64,000 nt of DNA from Alligator mississippiensis (GCF_030867095.1 NC_081835.1:15136501-15200500), one strand, 5' to 3'; positions 1 to 10,787 are shown, counted from the first letter of the stretch. The notes: generated by a model not told the origin, from the sequence alone. Numbers and translations: made by a program.

Positions 1-645
1 CTTTCAGAACACTAGAATACTTGATGAGAATACATTCTCACTTGTAGAACAGCTATGTAGTTGTGAAGCAAAGTAGGTTTTCTACCACCATCTCATTATT
101 AACTTTAATCTTTCTCAAGAGCATTCCAACTAATGACTCCCATGGATGGTGAAAAGGACATGAATATAACAGTGGGAGACAAAGGGCTGCTCACTGCATG
201 CGAGAGCTGACAATTGTGTCTCCACTGCTCTTTTGTCAGATTTTTAGCTGTTAACAAATTGTGGTCCTTCGAAAGGTCAGATCACTCCTGCCTTATTCAC
301 AGCAGAAACTGCTTTTATTGCAAAAGCCCTATTCAAATGAGGATTCAATCCAAATCACACTAAAAAGAATGAGAATCTTTTAAATTGGTTCTTCTCAGAG
401 TGGACTGACTTTTTAAAGGACATTTTAGTAGGGCTGACTTGGGTCAGTCTTTGAGGCTCTTCTTTACTTAGAGCTCACTTTCATGCACACGCACGTGCAA
501 GCACGCACACACACAGGAATCTCTTTGGGTAAGCCACTGACCCATTTGATGTAAATAGAGAGTTCTCAGTGAATCTGATTAGTTGACCTTTGTCACCCTG
601 GTCACCCCAGTAAGTCGACTCTCCTGACTTTGTGCTCTCTTCCAG
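1..645 (+). other. RHO: RHO last intron (3' part)
   Basis: Sequence upstream of the rhodopsin terminal exon, ending in a pyrimidine-rich tract and CAG acceptor at 643-645. No match to the preceding rhodopsin exon (transmembrane helix 7 with the retinal lysine) was found, so the window opens inside the last intron. A short alternating CA/CG purine-pyrimidine tract lies at about 484-515. Nothing else recognisable. Confidence 0.8.
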
Positions 646-768
646 TTCCGTAACTGCATGATCACCACCCTCTGCTGCGGGAAGAACCCACTTGGTGATG
701 ATGAAACTGCTACTGGCAGCAAGACGGAGACCTCCTCGGTGTCCACCAGCCAGGTTTCTCCTGCATAG
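646..768 (+). CDS. RHO: Rhodopsin, C-terminal exon (partial gene)
   Basis: This is the last coding exon of the rod visual pigment rhodopsin, a retinal-binding GPCR of rod outer segments that activates transducin. It encodes 40 residues from FRNCM to [10 protein letters not shown] and a TAG stop at 766-768. Visible features are the end of helix 8, the palmitoylated Cys pair (LCCGK), the Ser/Thr cluster phosphorylated by rhodopsin kinase to recruit arrestin, and a terminal VSPA of the VxPx ciliary-targeting type. The exon starts in phase 0 after CAG at 645, the same junction as in other vertebrate RHO genes. The tail is four residues longer than the human one and matches my memory of alligator rhodopsin. 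Upstream exons lie outside the window. Confidence 0.96.
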   Translation, partial: FRNCMITTLCCGKNPLGDDETATGSKTETSSVSTSQVSPA

Positions 769-966
769 ATTCCTCCTGGAAGCAGCTGATCTCAGGGCTG
801 GCATGCATTGTCATCATGGACACTCAAATCCCATCTGCATGAATGTAGTCATGTTACTGTAATGACCACTGCCACCTGCATCCAATTCACAATTGACCCA
901 GAAGGACGGACTTTTCAGTTCTGATAATAGAAATTATTTGAACAAGGCTGTAAATATTTTTAAAAC

Positions 967-1075
967 TTAAATACAAAGGGTTAGCGCCTCAGCTGGTGTA
1001 AATCAGTGTATATCCGTTGACTTGTAAAGAGTTATGCCCATTTACACCGACCGAGTACCTGGCTCATCATCTCTA
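967..1075. repeat. Degenerate palindromic interspersed repeat (possible old MITE)
   Basis: Contains CAGCTGGTGTAAATCAG followed about 45 nt later by a near-complement ending in TTTACACCGAC, with a GTTGACT-like centre. This resembles the common amniote palindromic repeat built around 'TGGTGTAAATC...AGTCAATGG...GATTTACACCA'. The copy is diverged and the family name is not certain. Confidence 0.4.
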
Positions 1076-2302
1076 GCTCCGCACAGATGGCTGGATGTTC
1101 CCCTTTCACCGAATGGAAAAGATTAGTGAGACAGCAGCCTCAGGGCTCAATATATACCATGGCATCTGTTTTGTGCGTGACTCGCAGAGCCCATGATTAG
1201 GACAACCCATTGTAAAGAGCCAAGACACAGATACCTGGTAGAGGTTGAGATATATCCATGAGCCTGTAACCATAATCGGGGGCCAGAATGGTCAGGATAT
1301 ATGTCAGCTGTGAACATTTTTGAGCTCTTTCTAGTAAGAGATGGACCCCACTCACCATCACAAGAGTCCTGTGTCCTTGGGAACCCAGGGACTTATTTAT
1401 AACATGGCCAATGAGGTGCATATAGCTGCTCATAGCAAGTTATTGCTGCTCAAGGGTCAAATCCTGCACCCCCTCCAACAGCCCAGAAGGCCCAGTAGAT
1501 AATCTAACAGATGTGGCTCTGCCTGCAAAGGAGGGGGCAGGATTCAGGGGGTTCATGCAGCTGGATCCCTTCCATGTTTCAGAGCTGGGCTCAGTGGAGC
1601 TGCATGAAGCCTAGTGAGCAGAGGCATTTAGAGGGTTGCAGCGGGGTAGGACATGGCCATTAGCAGCATCTCTAGAGTAATTTTGGGGGGTGGATTGTGT
1701 CCTTTCTTCCACCTCCCCTGCTTGCAACCCAGTAGTTGTGCTGTGTACAAGGACTTGGCTTCGAACCTTAAGCATCAGCTGACTTAAAAATGTCTTTTCT
1801 GTAGCATGTGATGTTAGGTTTCCATAGCAACATCTATAGTCATTTGGCTTCCCCCCGACTCCTCCCACATGTCCCTAGACCACACCCCTATAGTTTGAGC
1901 TCTTTATGGTTCTCATGTGGTTCACCTACCAATTTTCAGCTGTAATTTGATTTGGCATCAGACCAAGTAGGAGGTTTTGGCCAGCGCTTGTGCTTTTGAG
2001 GGTTGATTGGTAGCAAATTGCTACGCTTTTCTTCAACTCTGTAGCAAGCAAGCCATGGGAGCATATGGCTCAGAGACTTCAACATATGTTTTGAGCACTA
2101 CAAGATGGCATATTGCAATTGTAGCAATGTTCTTTATTTTTATTTTTAGCTCAATTATACAAATAAGATGTTTTTCTCGCTGTTCAGTGTTATCAACATT
2201 TGAAACTATTTTTGTACGTTATTATCCTCTCTGATTTCTAATCCCATGCAGCTTTGCAAGGTCTGATAGGGAAGGTATAGAAACCACGCAAGTTAAACCT
2301 TT

Positions 2303-2308
2303 AATAAA
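2303..2308 (+). terminator. RHO: Candidate RHO poly(A) signal
   Basis: Canonical AATAAA, the first on the + strand downstream of the rhodopsin stop, about 1.54 kb after it. Use of the site is inferred. Confidence 0.45.
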
Positions 2309-2325
2309 GAGCAATTTGCAAGTAC

Positions 2326-5300
2326 AATTCTCTCATTATTTTTTTATCGATACTTCTACATATTCATTGAAATCTAAAGATCAGAGGTTCATGAATCATT
2401 CAGTGTTTTGGTTAATGTCTCATTTATGTACTCAGGATCTGAAAGGCTTTTTTTGGGAGAGCAGAAAAGGAAAGAGATTTGATTGCCCAGGTATATTTCC
2501 CCTTACAGAAAGAATACAGTCATTGAGATGGTTGGCTGAAAGCCCCATCATGGTCTTGACAGTGACCAGGCCAATGTAGCCAAGAGGAGGAGATGACTTG
2601 CACTTAGAGCTGATCTAGGGAGTAAGCAAAATGCCATGCCCTCTTCTGCTGCATCTCTCCTTTTGGGATCTCACAACATTTCTCTGCGGCACTCTTCAAT
2701 GGAGAGCTCCATCTGTCTTTGCCCACACACAACAAATATTTGAAGGGTGCTGCAGATCCACTGCCCTGGTTTGCAGAACATCCTTCATCCTGTGTCCTGC
2801 CTGACAGGAATTGCATACCTTTGCCTGGGAGCTAGCTGTAGACCAAAGACACGAGTTCACCTTAAACACTAGTGGAGTATCAGCAACAGCAGCACAACAC
2901 TCCCATAACCTGTTCCTTAGAGGTGCTTCACCAGCAGCCTCAAAGGATCACTGTAGAAGTAATTCAGTGGGCATTGATCTTTCAGTCATGGAGCCTTTAT
3001 AAAGCAGACACCTGGATTGGCTCACAGACCCAGGGTATCTTTACTCTTTGTTTCAAACAACAGGATATAACTCCAAAGGCCCTGGTTCAACTCTGCTGCA
3101 TTGGCTACGATGGCAGCTGACAGCCACACTTGTAAGGGGTAACCCAGACAGAATTTGCACCCAAAGTGACAGATGATGGAGGCAGACAGAAGAAATAAGT
3201 GAGACTGGGTAGCAGTTAAAACCAGCACTCTCGCCTAGCAGGCAGTGGCAGCAGTCTTGGATACAAGCCGAAGTTTTGATCGCTTCCTTCCAGAGAAGAG
3301 CTTTGGGACTGATCCCAGGAGCTGTGGCCCCCTGGGGAAACATTCAGTCTTAGCTATTCCCTGTGAGCTGCAGTGCCGGTGTCACAACTGCTCAGCAGTC
3401 CTCCCTTTGCTGCTGAAAGGTACAACTCCATCTCTTATTCCAGAGCAAAATCAATCCAAAGCAGAAACATCTGCTGTGGTTGGGGAGGGGGTAGAAGCTG
3501 GCACTTATTTTGTCCAGACACATCAGCTGCCTGAAGAGCTTCTGAATTATACCTTCCTTAACAAGGGAGGCTGTGATGCAACTGTGAAGCCAGTTCAGCT
3601 TCACCTGCATTGGTTTTGTTTTTGCTGGTTCCTTATAGACATTTAACATGAGATATCTCTGGGCAGATTTACACATTCCTAAACTTCTAATAAATGTATT
3701 GAATAAACCAGGAATCAAAGTCTCCTTCAGATAATCCCAGCATGTCCGTGAAGTCTTTGATCCACAAGTGATTTTACAAATGACAGCTGGCCAAACCATC
3801 AATGGTCCTATAAAGAAAACTAAGGACTCACATTTCATCCACTACAGATGAAATGTGGCCATCTCTAGCATGAAACCCTGATGATATTTCACAGTTATCA
3901 GCAACAGCACATAGTGATTTGGACCAGGAAGGGGAGAGGAACATCACACGCAGCTGAACCCCTGGGAGGAATGTGTGTAGGGCAGCGTGATGGTCCAATT
4001 TGAATCTGAGCAGGACTGATGTTAAAAGTTCAGAATTGGTAAAAAATAAAGTACCACAAGTTCCTCGATGACCTCAAATAGCCAACAGCTCAGTTCTCAT
4101 ATCATTTTCTTCTCTTTATATGTCCCATAGAAGACAATGCCTCCCACAATACAAGGCACATGCTGCAGAAGCAGCTCAGGCAGAGTGGAGAGTGCTAGAA
4201 GCACACGAATGGTTGAGGATTGTATCAAGTCACCGAAGACACCAGCACAACTCGGCTGGGTGATAGCATCTGCTGCAGGTGTTAGCTGAGGATGAGCAGA
4301 GATTACTCTTGTATTTTGGTGAGTTTCACCAGAAAGACCCAAGCGTAAGGTGAGAAGACCACATCTCTGCCCCTTGCTGGAGTCCACAGGGTATGGGTTT
4401 GTACCGCGTTTGCAGCATGTCAAGACTGTTGTCAAAAAAACAAGCCCTGCCCACTTGATCCTGCTTCACGTTCACCCCCAAAACACTGTGCAGTAGCTTT
4501 ACAGTGTGGTCAGGGATGCTCCCAGGATCTCAGTCCAGGGATTGCTCCCGAGATCATCATGAGGCATGCACACCACCCCTCGAATAGCAAACACACAAGT
4601 TATTTTCAGAGTGCAACACACCTGCAGGGGGTAGGGCAGGTCTCTTAGCAGTGGTCTCAGGGCCTCTGCGGACACAGTATGGACCCACCCTGGGGCTGTC
4701 TGAAATGCTAGTTTGGAAGCCTCATTTACTCCTTCTATCTGAGCACATGCTCCCTTCAGCTCGTGCAATCTCTCTCTCTGAGCTGCTGAGTTACATGCCT
4801 ACAGAGACCAGCCTCTGGCCAGCACTGGCACGTTCCACTTACACACGTAAGCAGGCGCAGCGAAGGCTGCAGCTTAGGCTCCTGCTGGCGCTCCCCAATC
4901 CTGGTTTCTCACATCCTTACTGTTCCCATCTGGGTGCCCCTGGAGCTCAGAGACTGCCAAAATGCTTTAGACAAATGGGGATTATGACAGAGCCAGCAAA
5001 CTCATTATGGACCTAGTCCAGGCCTGAGTGTTTCTGGTGCGGTGCTTAGGGCTTTAGCTCCGCTGGGGTGAGCGGCCGGCAAGGCCAGCCAGCAGGGTGC
5101 AGGCACAAACCTCCTGTGCCCCTGGAGAAGGGAAAACATAGGACTGGCACTCTGGCCTCACCCAGCCTGGGGTGCTCTTTGCCAACAACTCCCAGCTCAT
5201 CCTCAGTGTCCTTCATTTCCCTTGCTGCCTCCTTAGCTCAGTCTCTGTGCACAGAGAACAGGTGCACTGGGCAGCTCGGGGCTCCCACAACACAAACCTC

Positions 5301-5574
5301 TGCCCAGGGGCATGTGTGGACAGACTCACCCCACCCAGGCATCCCACAGCCGCTTGGTGCCAGGACCAGACTCCCTGTGCAGCTGCACCTGCTCCAATGA
5401 ATGCCGGGACTTGAATGCCACGCGCAGATGAAAGGTGATGGTTCGATCAGCAGTGGAGATGGCTCAGGTTTCGAGTCTTCCCTGCACCCGCTCGCCTGTT
5501 CCTCAGACCTGGCAAACTAAACTCAGCCCTGCTGCTGCCACCTGTTCCCAATCTCACTGGCACTGGGACTTGAA
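2326..5574. other. Intergenic region RHO to H1-8
   Basis: About 3.2 kb without recognisable coding sequence. Several open frames of 100-150 codons occur (3245-3646 on +, 3392-3838 on -) but none shows a known domain, splice context or codon bias. A low-complexity A run lies at about 4434-4440. No tRNA or other RNA gene was recognised. Confidence 0.6.
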
Positions 5575-5735
5575 TGAGAATAATTAGCAGCTGCCGGCTG
5601 CAGCCCTCTCAATTAAGATGCTAATCAGAGAAATTAGCAGGAAAGTGAGGTGAACCTGTGAATAAAATCTGCTTTGCAGCCAGCCTGGGATGGGCTGCCA
5701 TGTGAGGCAGCAGACTGGAAAGTTTGCTGTAAGCA
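5575..5735 (+). promoter_or_regulatory. H1-8: Candidate H1-8 promoter with homeobox, E-box and octamer-like sites
   Basis: Immediately upstream of the predicted H1-8 start are TAATTA (5581-5586, NOBOX/homeobox-like), CAGCTG E-box (5588-5593), ATGCTAAT (5618-5625, variant POU octamer), a second AATTAGCAG copy (5632-5640) and a TATA-like AATAAAAT (5661-5668). Oocyte genes are known to use NOBOX and E-box factors. The sites are seen; their function and the transcription start are inferred. A start-stop mini-uORF (ATG TGA) lies at 5700-5705, and another upstream ATG at 5690 opens a frame that overlaps the main start. Confidence 0.35.
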
Positions 5736-5766
5736 ATGGCTGTTGTTGCAATGGCCTCCAAGCCAG
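5736..5766 (+). CDS. H1-8: H1-8 coding exon 1 (31 nt)
   Basis: ATG at 5736 follows an in-frame TAA at 5730-5732 and has G at -3 and G at +4. It reads [10 protein letters not shown] plus one base, then donor GTAAGG at 5767. The leftover G joins the first two bases of exon 2 to give an Ala codon. A second in-frame ATG at 5751 also has good context. The exon is predicted by phase and splice signal only, without transcript evidence. Confidence 0.75.
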
Positions 5767-8700
5767 GTAAGGCCTCAATTCCACCTGGGTGGTCAGGATT
5801 TGGCTGTCTCTTTCTTGTGTGTCCTTTGACTCCTCTGAATATGAATCTCGAGCTCTAATCCCTTCAGTGCAAGTGAATCCTCTTAGGGATCAAACTGTCA
5901 TTATTATTTTATTCAATGTAGCCTCTCAGGGGGAGGGGGAGCCTTGAATGTGGCTGGTCTTGGTGGATTTTAGGTAACTAAATTAACCCCCCTGAGCCCT
6001 TTCTGAGTGATGGGTAAATAGGTGTGGACAGACCTTGGAGCTCTTAAAAAGGCTTGGAGAAATTTAGCTAGTGTTGCCAGGTCCCCATCTGTGCTCTGCT
6101 TTGAGGAAGAGCCTGCTAGTGGGGCCTCCACCTGGGCAGATAAATGTCCTTGTGGCTAAGGAGAGCAGCCCAGGGAGCAGAGTCCTATCTCAAGCCTATG
6201 CACAGGCTTCTTGTGAGGTCAAGGCCAGACTGCTAAAGGTATTTGTCTTCCTAATGGATGCTGAAATTGGTGTGAGCTGATACTTAAACCTCCCCCAAGT
6301 TTCAACGTCTCTAATTCACTTCCCCCTGCAAATGCAAAGGTTGTTTCCTTGGTCTGTGAAGACCTCGAGGCAGAGCTTGCCCTGCATATGGGGCTTGGTC
6401 AAAAAGAAGCCTGGCTTGAGCTGAGGGCTGTAGGTACTACTGCTGTCATAACTGCCTTGGGTCTTCTGCTCGTGTATCTTCTTGCTCTGAATGGAAGCGA
6501 GCCATGTTCCTGAACCTGATGATAACTGTATTCTTCCCCCATGCTCTCTCCTGCTCAGCCAAGGTGGCCAGGCTGTCCAGCATCTTTAACTGCAAGAGCA
6601 GGGGCAGCCACCCACCAACGCTCAGTATGGTGATTGAAGCGCTGAAAGCCCAGAACGAGAGGAAGGGCACCTCGGTCATTGCCATCAAGCGCTATATCCT
6701 TACCAAGTACCCTGCCGTGGACTCAATCAGGTTGAAATACCTGCTGAAAAAGGCCCTGACCAAGGGCCTTAAGGATGGGTGCCTGGTGAGACCCCAGAAC
6801 TCCTCTGCTTTGGGGGCCACAGGAAGGTTTAAGGTGAGCTGGTTACTGGACTAACTGCTGTGGGCTGCATGGTGTTGGATGCCCGAAATCTGTGGGCTGG
6901 ACCCTGTGTGTTCTGGGAAAGTTGCCTGCCCAGCTGCTCTACAGCAAGATGCCAAGAGCCGGGTGAATGGGGTGACCCCCCCCCTCTCTGGCTGGGAGTC
7001 TCTTGTCCCTTGAAATGAGTAGGCAGGGCTGTGGGCCTTGGGAAGGCTGATGGGGCAAGTGTCCCTCTCCTGAAGTGGGAGCAAAGATCACAGTTACACT
7101 GAAAAATCGTGGTTTATCCCATAACGTTTTTCAGGCTGAAAGTAGATGTGCCTTGGCTATGGAAAGACTGGATGACATGGGGTCCTGGGCATCCTGGGAT
7201 GTAGCCAGCTGCCCCATACAGGTCTATTGGGCAGCCAGGGCAATAAAAGGTGCCCATCGAACAATGGTCTGTGGCAGGGCTGGAAGCTGTATGATGCCTA
7301 TGGGAGCTTTGCTAAGAGGATGGGCTGATGGAAACTGCCTGCCTCTCCTTGGTGTCAGCCTTTGAACTACACCTGCCTGGCTCCAAGCTTGCTCCCACAG
7401 CGGCTGAGCCCAGCTGTGCAGGCGGTGATGCTGCTTTGCTCTTGCTTTTTACTAGTTAGCACCTGAGAAGCCCAAGCTTAAAAAAACATTGGGAAAGCTG
7501 GATCCAGCAGAAGGAAAGGGCCCCAGACCAGGGAAACCAGGAGCAAAAAAACCCAAAGCAGCTGCTGGGAAAGCTCTCAATAAAGGTGAGAGGGCCCCTT
7601 TCTCCTGCACTGCTCCACTCCCTCTGCAGAGGTTGGTGATGGGCACAGGCTGCTGGGTGAATTGACATGCCTCTTTAGAGCGCTGGTGTTGGCCCTCAGG
7701 GCCTGGCTCTCCAGCAAACCTGACCAAGAAAGCAGTAAATGCCTGAGCAGACCCTGGCCCCTCTCGTCTCCCAAGTCCCAAGGTTGTGATCCTGGCTCGG
7801 TGGCAGCCCAGCCCTGCAGTGCCTGACCCCCCCCCCCGCCCTGGGGCACCTTTCTGCTGGAGCTTGGTGGCACCTGTAGCTGCACATCCAGAATTGCCCA
7901 GGGCTGATGGAGCTGCGCAGTTCAGTGCCTCATTCACCCCAAAGCAAGTTGGGGTCCAGAACCTAGGATCCTACGCAAAGTTTTGAGCTGATAACTGTGT
8001 GCTTGAGGCTGCCGAACGTGCCCCTGCAGGCCTGGGCTCCTTACCGCATGCAACGATGGCCACCGTGTCCTCCGGTCTGTGCCTGGACACCGTGCTGATG
8101 CTAGGCTGTTTCCCTGCATGGATATCCCAGTGGCCAGAGCTGCTGCCCAAGGCAGTGGGAGCCCTGAGCTCCAGCCCCTCCTTTGCCTGGGGGAGGCTTT
8201 GACCCCCTCTCTGGCTGGTCTGGAGCAAGGGCCTCCTGCGTTAGGCTAGTCTGGGCAGGTGTGGCCATCTGACCCATGTGCAGGCAAGGATCCATCACTG
8301 GGTCAGATAGAGGGGCTCCACAGTCATTGGCTCAAACCTGTGTGGGCCCTGAATGAGGTGCCTGAAGGTGTGTAGGCCTTGCCTGCTCTCCTCCCTCTTG
8401 GTTGAGTGCTCTTGCTCCCAGCTCAGTGCTGACTGGATCCTGTCCTGAGGTGCTTGCCTCCTCTTGCAGGGGTCCACTCTGGACCTATGAGCTCGCACTC
8501 AAGTCCTTTTATTGGCTCTGGCCTTAGGTGCCTGCTTCTTGACCTAACTTCACTGGTGCTACAGCTACCCAGCACTGCCTGGGCCTCGGTGCTTTTGAAA
8601 GCGAGCATTGAAAATCACTAGCTGCTTCTGCTGACCCTATTGACCTCTACTGAACCCATGCTGTAGTGTTCAGCTGGTTGTTTTAGCTACCTTCAGGAGG

Positions 8701-9787
8701 GAGTCTGCAGTGCTCACACTCATCCTTATTGATGCCCATATCTCATGGTGTGCTGGAACTACCCCGTTCTGCAAGGGGCATCTTTCCTGTAAAGCTGGGG
8801 GGTGGGCTATAGCCTTGCATGGAGTAGACAAATGCATGGGAAGAACCAACTCATCCTCCCCCAACATTTCCTTTCAGGAGATGCAATGGAGGGGAAACCC
8901 AAAGCTGAGAGCAAGAAACCTAAGGCCAAACTTGCCGATGTAAGTAGTGGCTGCCAAATGAAAGCTTCCATCAGTCTCCTTGATGAGCCTCATAACTGCA
9001 GTGCAAAGGGAAGAGCTTGGGAGCAGCTGCTCTTGTAAAGTTGTATGTGAGGAATATTGGCAGGGAAGCAGTGTCCTGCTGCGGAGTCCTGAAGTACTAA
9101 CTCTTTTCCAAGCTGTGAAGGAAATGGGAGTGGAGTGAGGTGGGGTGGGGAGGGGGGAATATTTGATCTCCTTTGTTCCAAAATGTGTGTTTTCCATTGT
9201 GGAAACGGAGGGCAGAATTCAAAGCTGCCGTCTACTAAAACCACTGTACCCTCACCTTGCTATGGGCTTGTGGCTGGTTAAGTGAGCAAGTGCTATTGCG
9301 ATGACAAGCCTCAAACTCCTCTTGGTAGGGCCGGCAGAAAGCTCCGGGGAAGCCAAAGAGTTCTGATGGCAAAGCGATGCTGGCAAAGAAGCAGCCACGT
9401 GCCAAAGAGGGGTCTCAAGGGAAAGCAGCCAGTGAGGCAAAGAAAGCTGCCAGAAAAGAGAAGATGGTCCCAGGAGGGGATGGCCCTTCAAAAGCGGAGG
9501 CAGGAGACCAGAGGGCCACTACCTCCTCCAAAGCCAAGGCGGCTCCTAGGCCGAAGAAGCCTACAAAACCCAAAGAGACAAAGGCTGAGAAGGCACCAGC
9601 CAAAGCCAAGGCAGCTCCTGGTGCCAAGAAAACCACTGTGAAGGGGAAGGGAGAAGCAAGGGGCACTGAGAAAGGCAAAGGGAAGAAGGGGGAGGCTGTC
9701 CCAGGTGCCCAGTCTGGCAAAGAGAGAGAGGATGCAGAAGGCAAATCCACCAAAGCTGGCAGCAAGCCTGGCAAGAAAGCAGGCTAA
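5736..9787 (+). CDS. H1-8: Oocyte-type linker histone H1.8 (H1FOO), complete gene, 5 coding exons
   Basis: Coding segments 5736-5766, 6559-6833, 7456-7585, 8878-8939 and 9329-9787 join in phase to 957 nt, or 318 residues. The product is a linker histone that binds nucleosome entry/exit DNA in oocytes and early embryos. Residues 1-27 form a short basic head. The winged-helix globular domain runs from about 28 (HPPTLSMV) to about 102 (GATGRFK), including KRYILTKYP and LKYLLKKAL helices. The rest is a Lys/Ala/Pro/Gly-rich tail. The globular domain resembles H1-8 (RGTSVAAIK, YPTVD, FKYLLK in human), and the place between RHO and PLXND1 confirms the identity. Introns and AATAAA, rather than a histone stem-loop, fit a replication-independent variant. 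No Ser/Thr-Pro dipeptide occurs anywhere. An alternative start at the in-frame ATG 5751 would remove five residues. Human H1-8 is 346 residues with a longer head. Confidence 0.93.
6559..6833 (+). CDS. H1-8: H1-8 coding exon 2, globular domain
   Basis: Acceptor CTGCTCAG at 6551-6558, preceded by a strong pyrimidine tract. It encodes the end of the basic head and the whole winged-helix linker-histone domain, ending at GATGRFK before donor GTGAGC at 6834. Phase 0 at the 3' end. Confidence 0.95.
7456..7585 (+). CDS. H1-8: H1-8 coding exon 3, basic tail
   Basis: Acceptor TTTTTACTAG at 7446-7455. It starts [14 protein letters not shown], which aligns with LVPKHKKK after the globular domain in human H1-8. 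Donor GTGAGA at 7586. It leaves one base (G) that pairs with GA from exon 4 to give Gly. Confidence 0.92.
8878..8939 (+). CDS. H1-8: H1-8 coding exon 4, basic tail
   Basis: Acceptor TTTCCTTTCAG ends at 8877. It encodes [20 protein letters not shown], ending phase 0 at a perfect GTAAGT donor at 8940. Short Lys-rich tail segment. Confidence 0.9.
9329..9787 (+). CDS. H1-8: H1-8 coding exon 5, C-terminal tail and stop
   Basis: Acceptor CCTCTTGGTAG at 9318-9328, phase 0. It encodes 152 residues of low-complexity Lys/Ala/Gly/Pro tail with repeated AKAKAAP and KPKK-type motifs, and TAA at 9785-9787. The antisense open frame over the same stretch is a by-product of codon bias. Confidence 0.94.
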   Translation, partial: GRQKAPGKPKSSDGKAMLAKKQPRAKEGSQGKAASEAKKAARKEKMVPGGDGPSKAEAGDQRATTSSKAKAAPRPKKPTKPKETKAEKAPAKAKAAPGAKKTTVKGKGEARGTEKGKGKKGEAVPGAQSGKEREDAEGKSTKAGSKPGKKAG

Positions 9788-10023
9788 AGTCTCCTGACTC
9801 CAGAAGTACTCCTGGGCCAGGCAGGGCAAGGGGAAATGCTTGGACAATGGCTGCCTCCTGCCTGAGGAAGATGGATTGGTGCTTGGCTCTATCCAGACCA
9901 GTGTTTTGTTTTTTTTAATGATATTCCTTGACTGGTTTGATCCTGGCTATGCATGGGTCACTCTATTTTTAATCTCTGAATGAAGCAAACTGGTTTTAAC
10001 TGTGTGCCTATTACTTGTTTTCC

Positions 10024-10029
10024 AATAAA
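10024..10029 (+). terminator. H1-8: H1-8 poly(A) signal
   Basis: AATAAA 237 nt after the stop codon, followed by a GT-rich stretch. It supports a polyadenylated, replication-independent histone mRNA. A second cluster of overlapping AATAAA signals lies at 10777-10787 and could give a longer 3' UTR. Confidence 0.75.
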
Positions 10030-10776
10030 GGTAGTCAACTGTTCCTGGGAGTAATGGCTTTCATGCCTGGCTTGTAGGTACCCTGGAAACTGCAGAAGAC
10101 CTAGCATTAGCACCCCGTGTCCCATATTCCTTTTTTACTGGGATACTAGGTTAAACTGAGCTTGAGCCCAGTTGTGGAGTCTGAGTCTTGCTAGTTAGAC
10201 CAGTGCCAAATGCCAACTGGGTGAAATGGAGTGAGCCAGCCAAGTCCAGGGGCCGGAGTGCCAGCACTAGCAACCCCTTTTGTAGGGGAGTCTCTACCAT
10301 GTGGGAGTGCAGCTATCTTCTGCCACCTACTCTGGGAAAGGAGGTAGTCCTTGTTCTCTTATGACCCTAATTAACCCATTGGCCCCTGGACTACATGCTG
10401 CTCGTGGCAAAGCCTAGAGGTTATGAAAAGGTAAATCTTCCATCCCCAAATCAGCTGTGCTGTAATGAGGTTCAACTTGACTGCAGCCTGGCATGGCCAA
10501 AGGGCTGCAAGCAAACGCTTGCCTAGAACACCTAGAAGCTAGCTTCCTGCTAGGACTAGCAAGGCCTGGGCAAGAGGAGGAACTTGCCACTGGTAAAATC
10601 CTGGGAGGCTGGGATTCTGCCACTAAACAAGCTGACCTCATTGTTGTCCTTGTGTTAATACCTTGATCAGCTTGGATTACAGGAGGGCTGTAAAAGCTGC
10701 TTTCAATCTATACCTGGACGAAGCACCTGTTAAGGGCTCATAGTGAGAAACCTTTACATGTCCTGTAATAGACCCT

Positions 10777-10787
10777 AATAAAATAAA
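10777..10787 (+). terminator. Possible distal H1-8 poly(A) signals
   Basis: Two overlapping AATAAA hexamers on the + strand about 1 kb after the H1-8 stop. Either an alternative distal site or chance. Confidence 0.3.

Larger units (their letters stand above)
769..2325 (+). other. RHO: RHO 3' UTR (inferred extent)
   Basis: Non-coding sequence after the rhodopsin stop. The first clear AATAAA on this strand is at 2303-2308, giving a UTR of about 1.55 kb, plausible for this gene. The end is inferred from the signal only. A degenerate palindromic repeat lies inside it at 967-1075. Confidence 0.5.
5767..9328 (+). other. H1-8: H1-8 introns 1-4
   Basis: Intron 1 is 5767-6558, intron 2 is 6834-7455, intron 3 is 7586-8877 and intron 4 is 8940-9328. 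All have GT...AG ends. Poly-C runs occur near 6977 and 7828. No nested gene or clear transposable element was recognised. Confidence 0.7.

Noticed and set aside
3245..3838. Opposed open frames of 133 and 148 codons between RHO and H1-8
   Set aside because: No domain, splice signal or similarity that I recognise. Expected by chance in this length of sequence.
6504..6558. ATG at 6504 as the H1-8 start
   Set aside because: The stretch is a textbook branch-point, pyrimidine tract and CAG acceptor. The upstream exon at 5736-5766 fits the phase.
9415..9847. Antisense open frames of 119 codons over the H1-8 tail
   Set aside because: They mirror the Lys/Ala/Pro-rich codon bias of the real tail. No domain or independent splice context.
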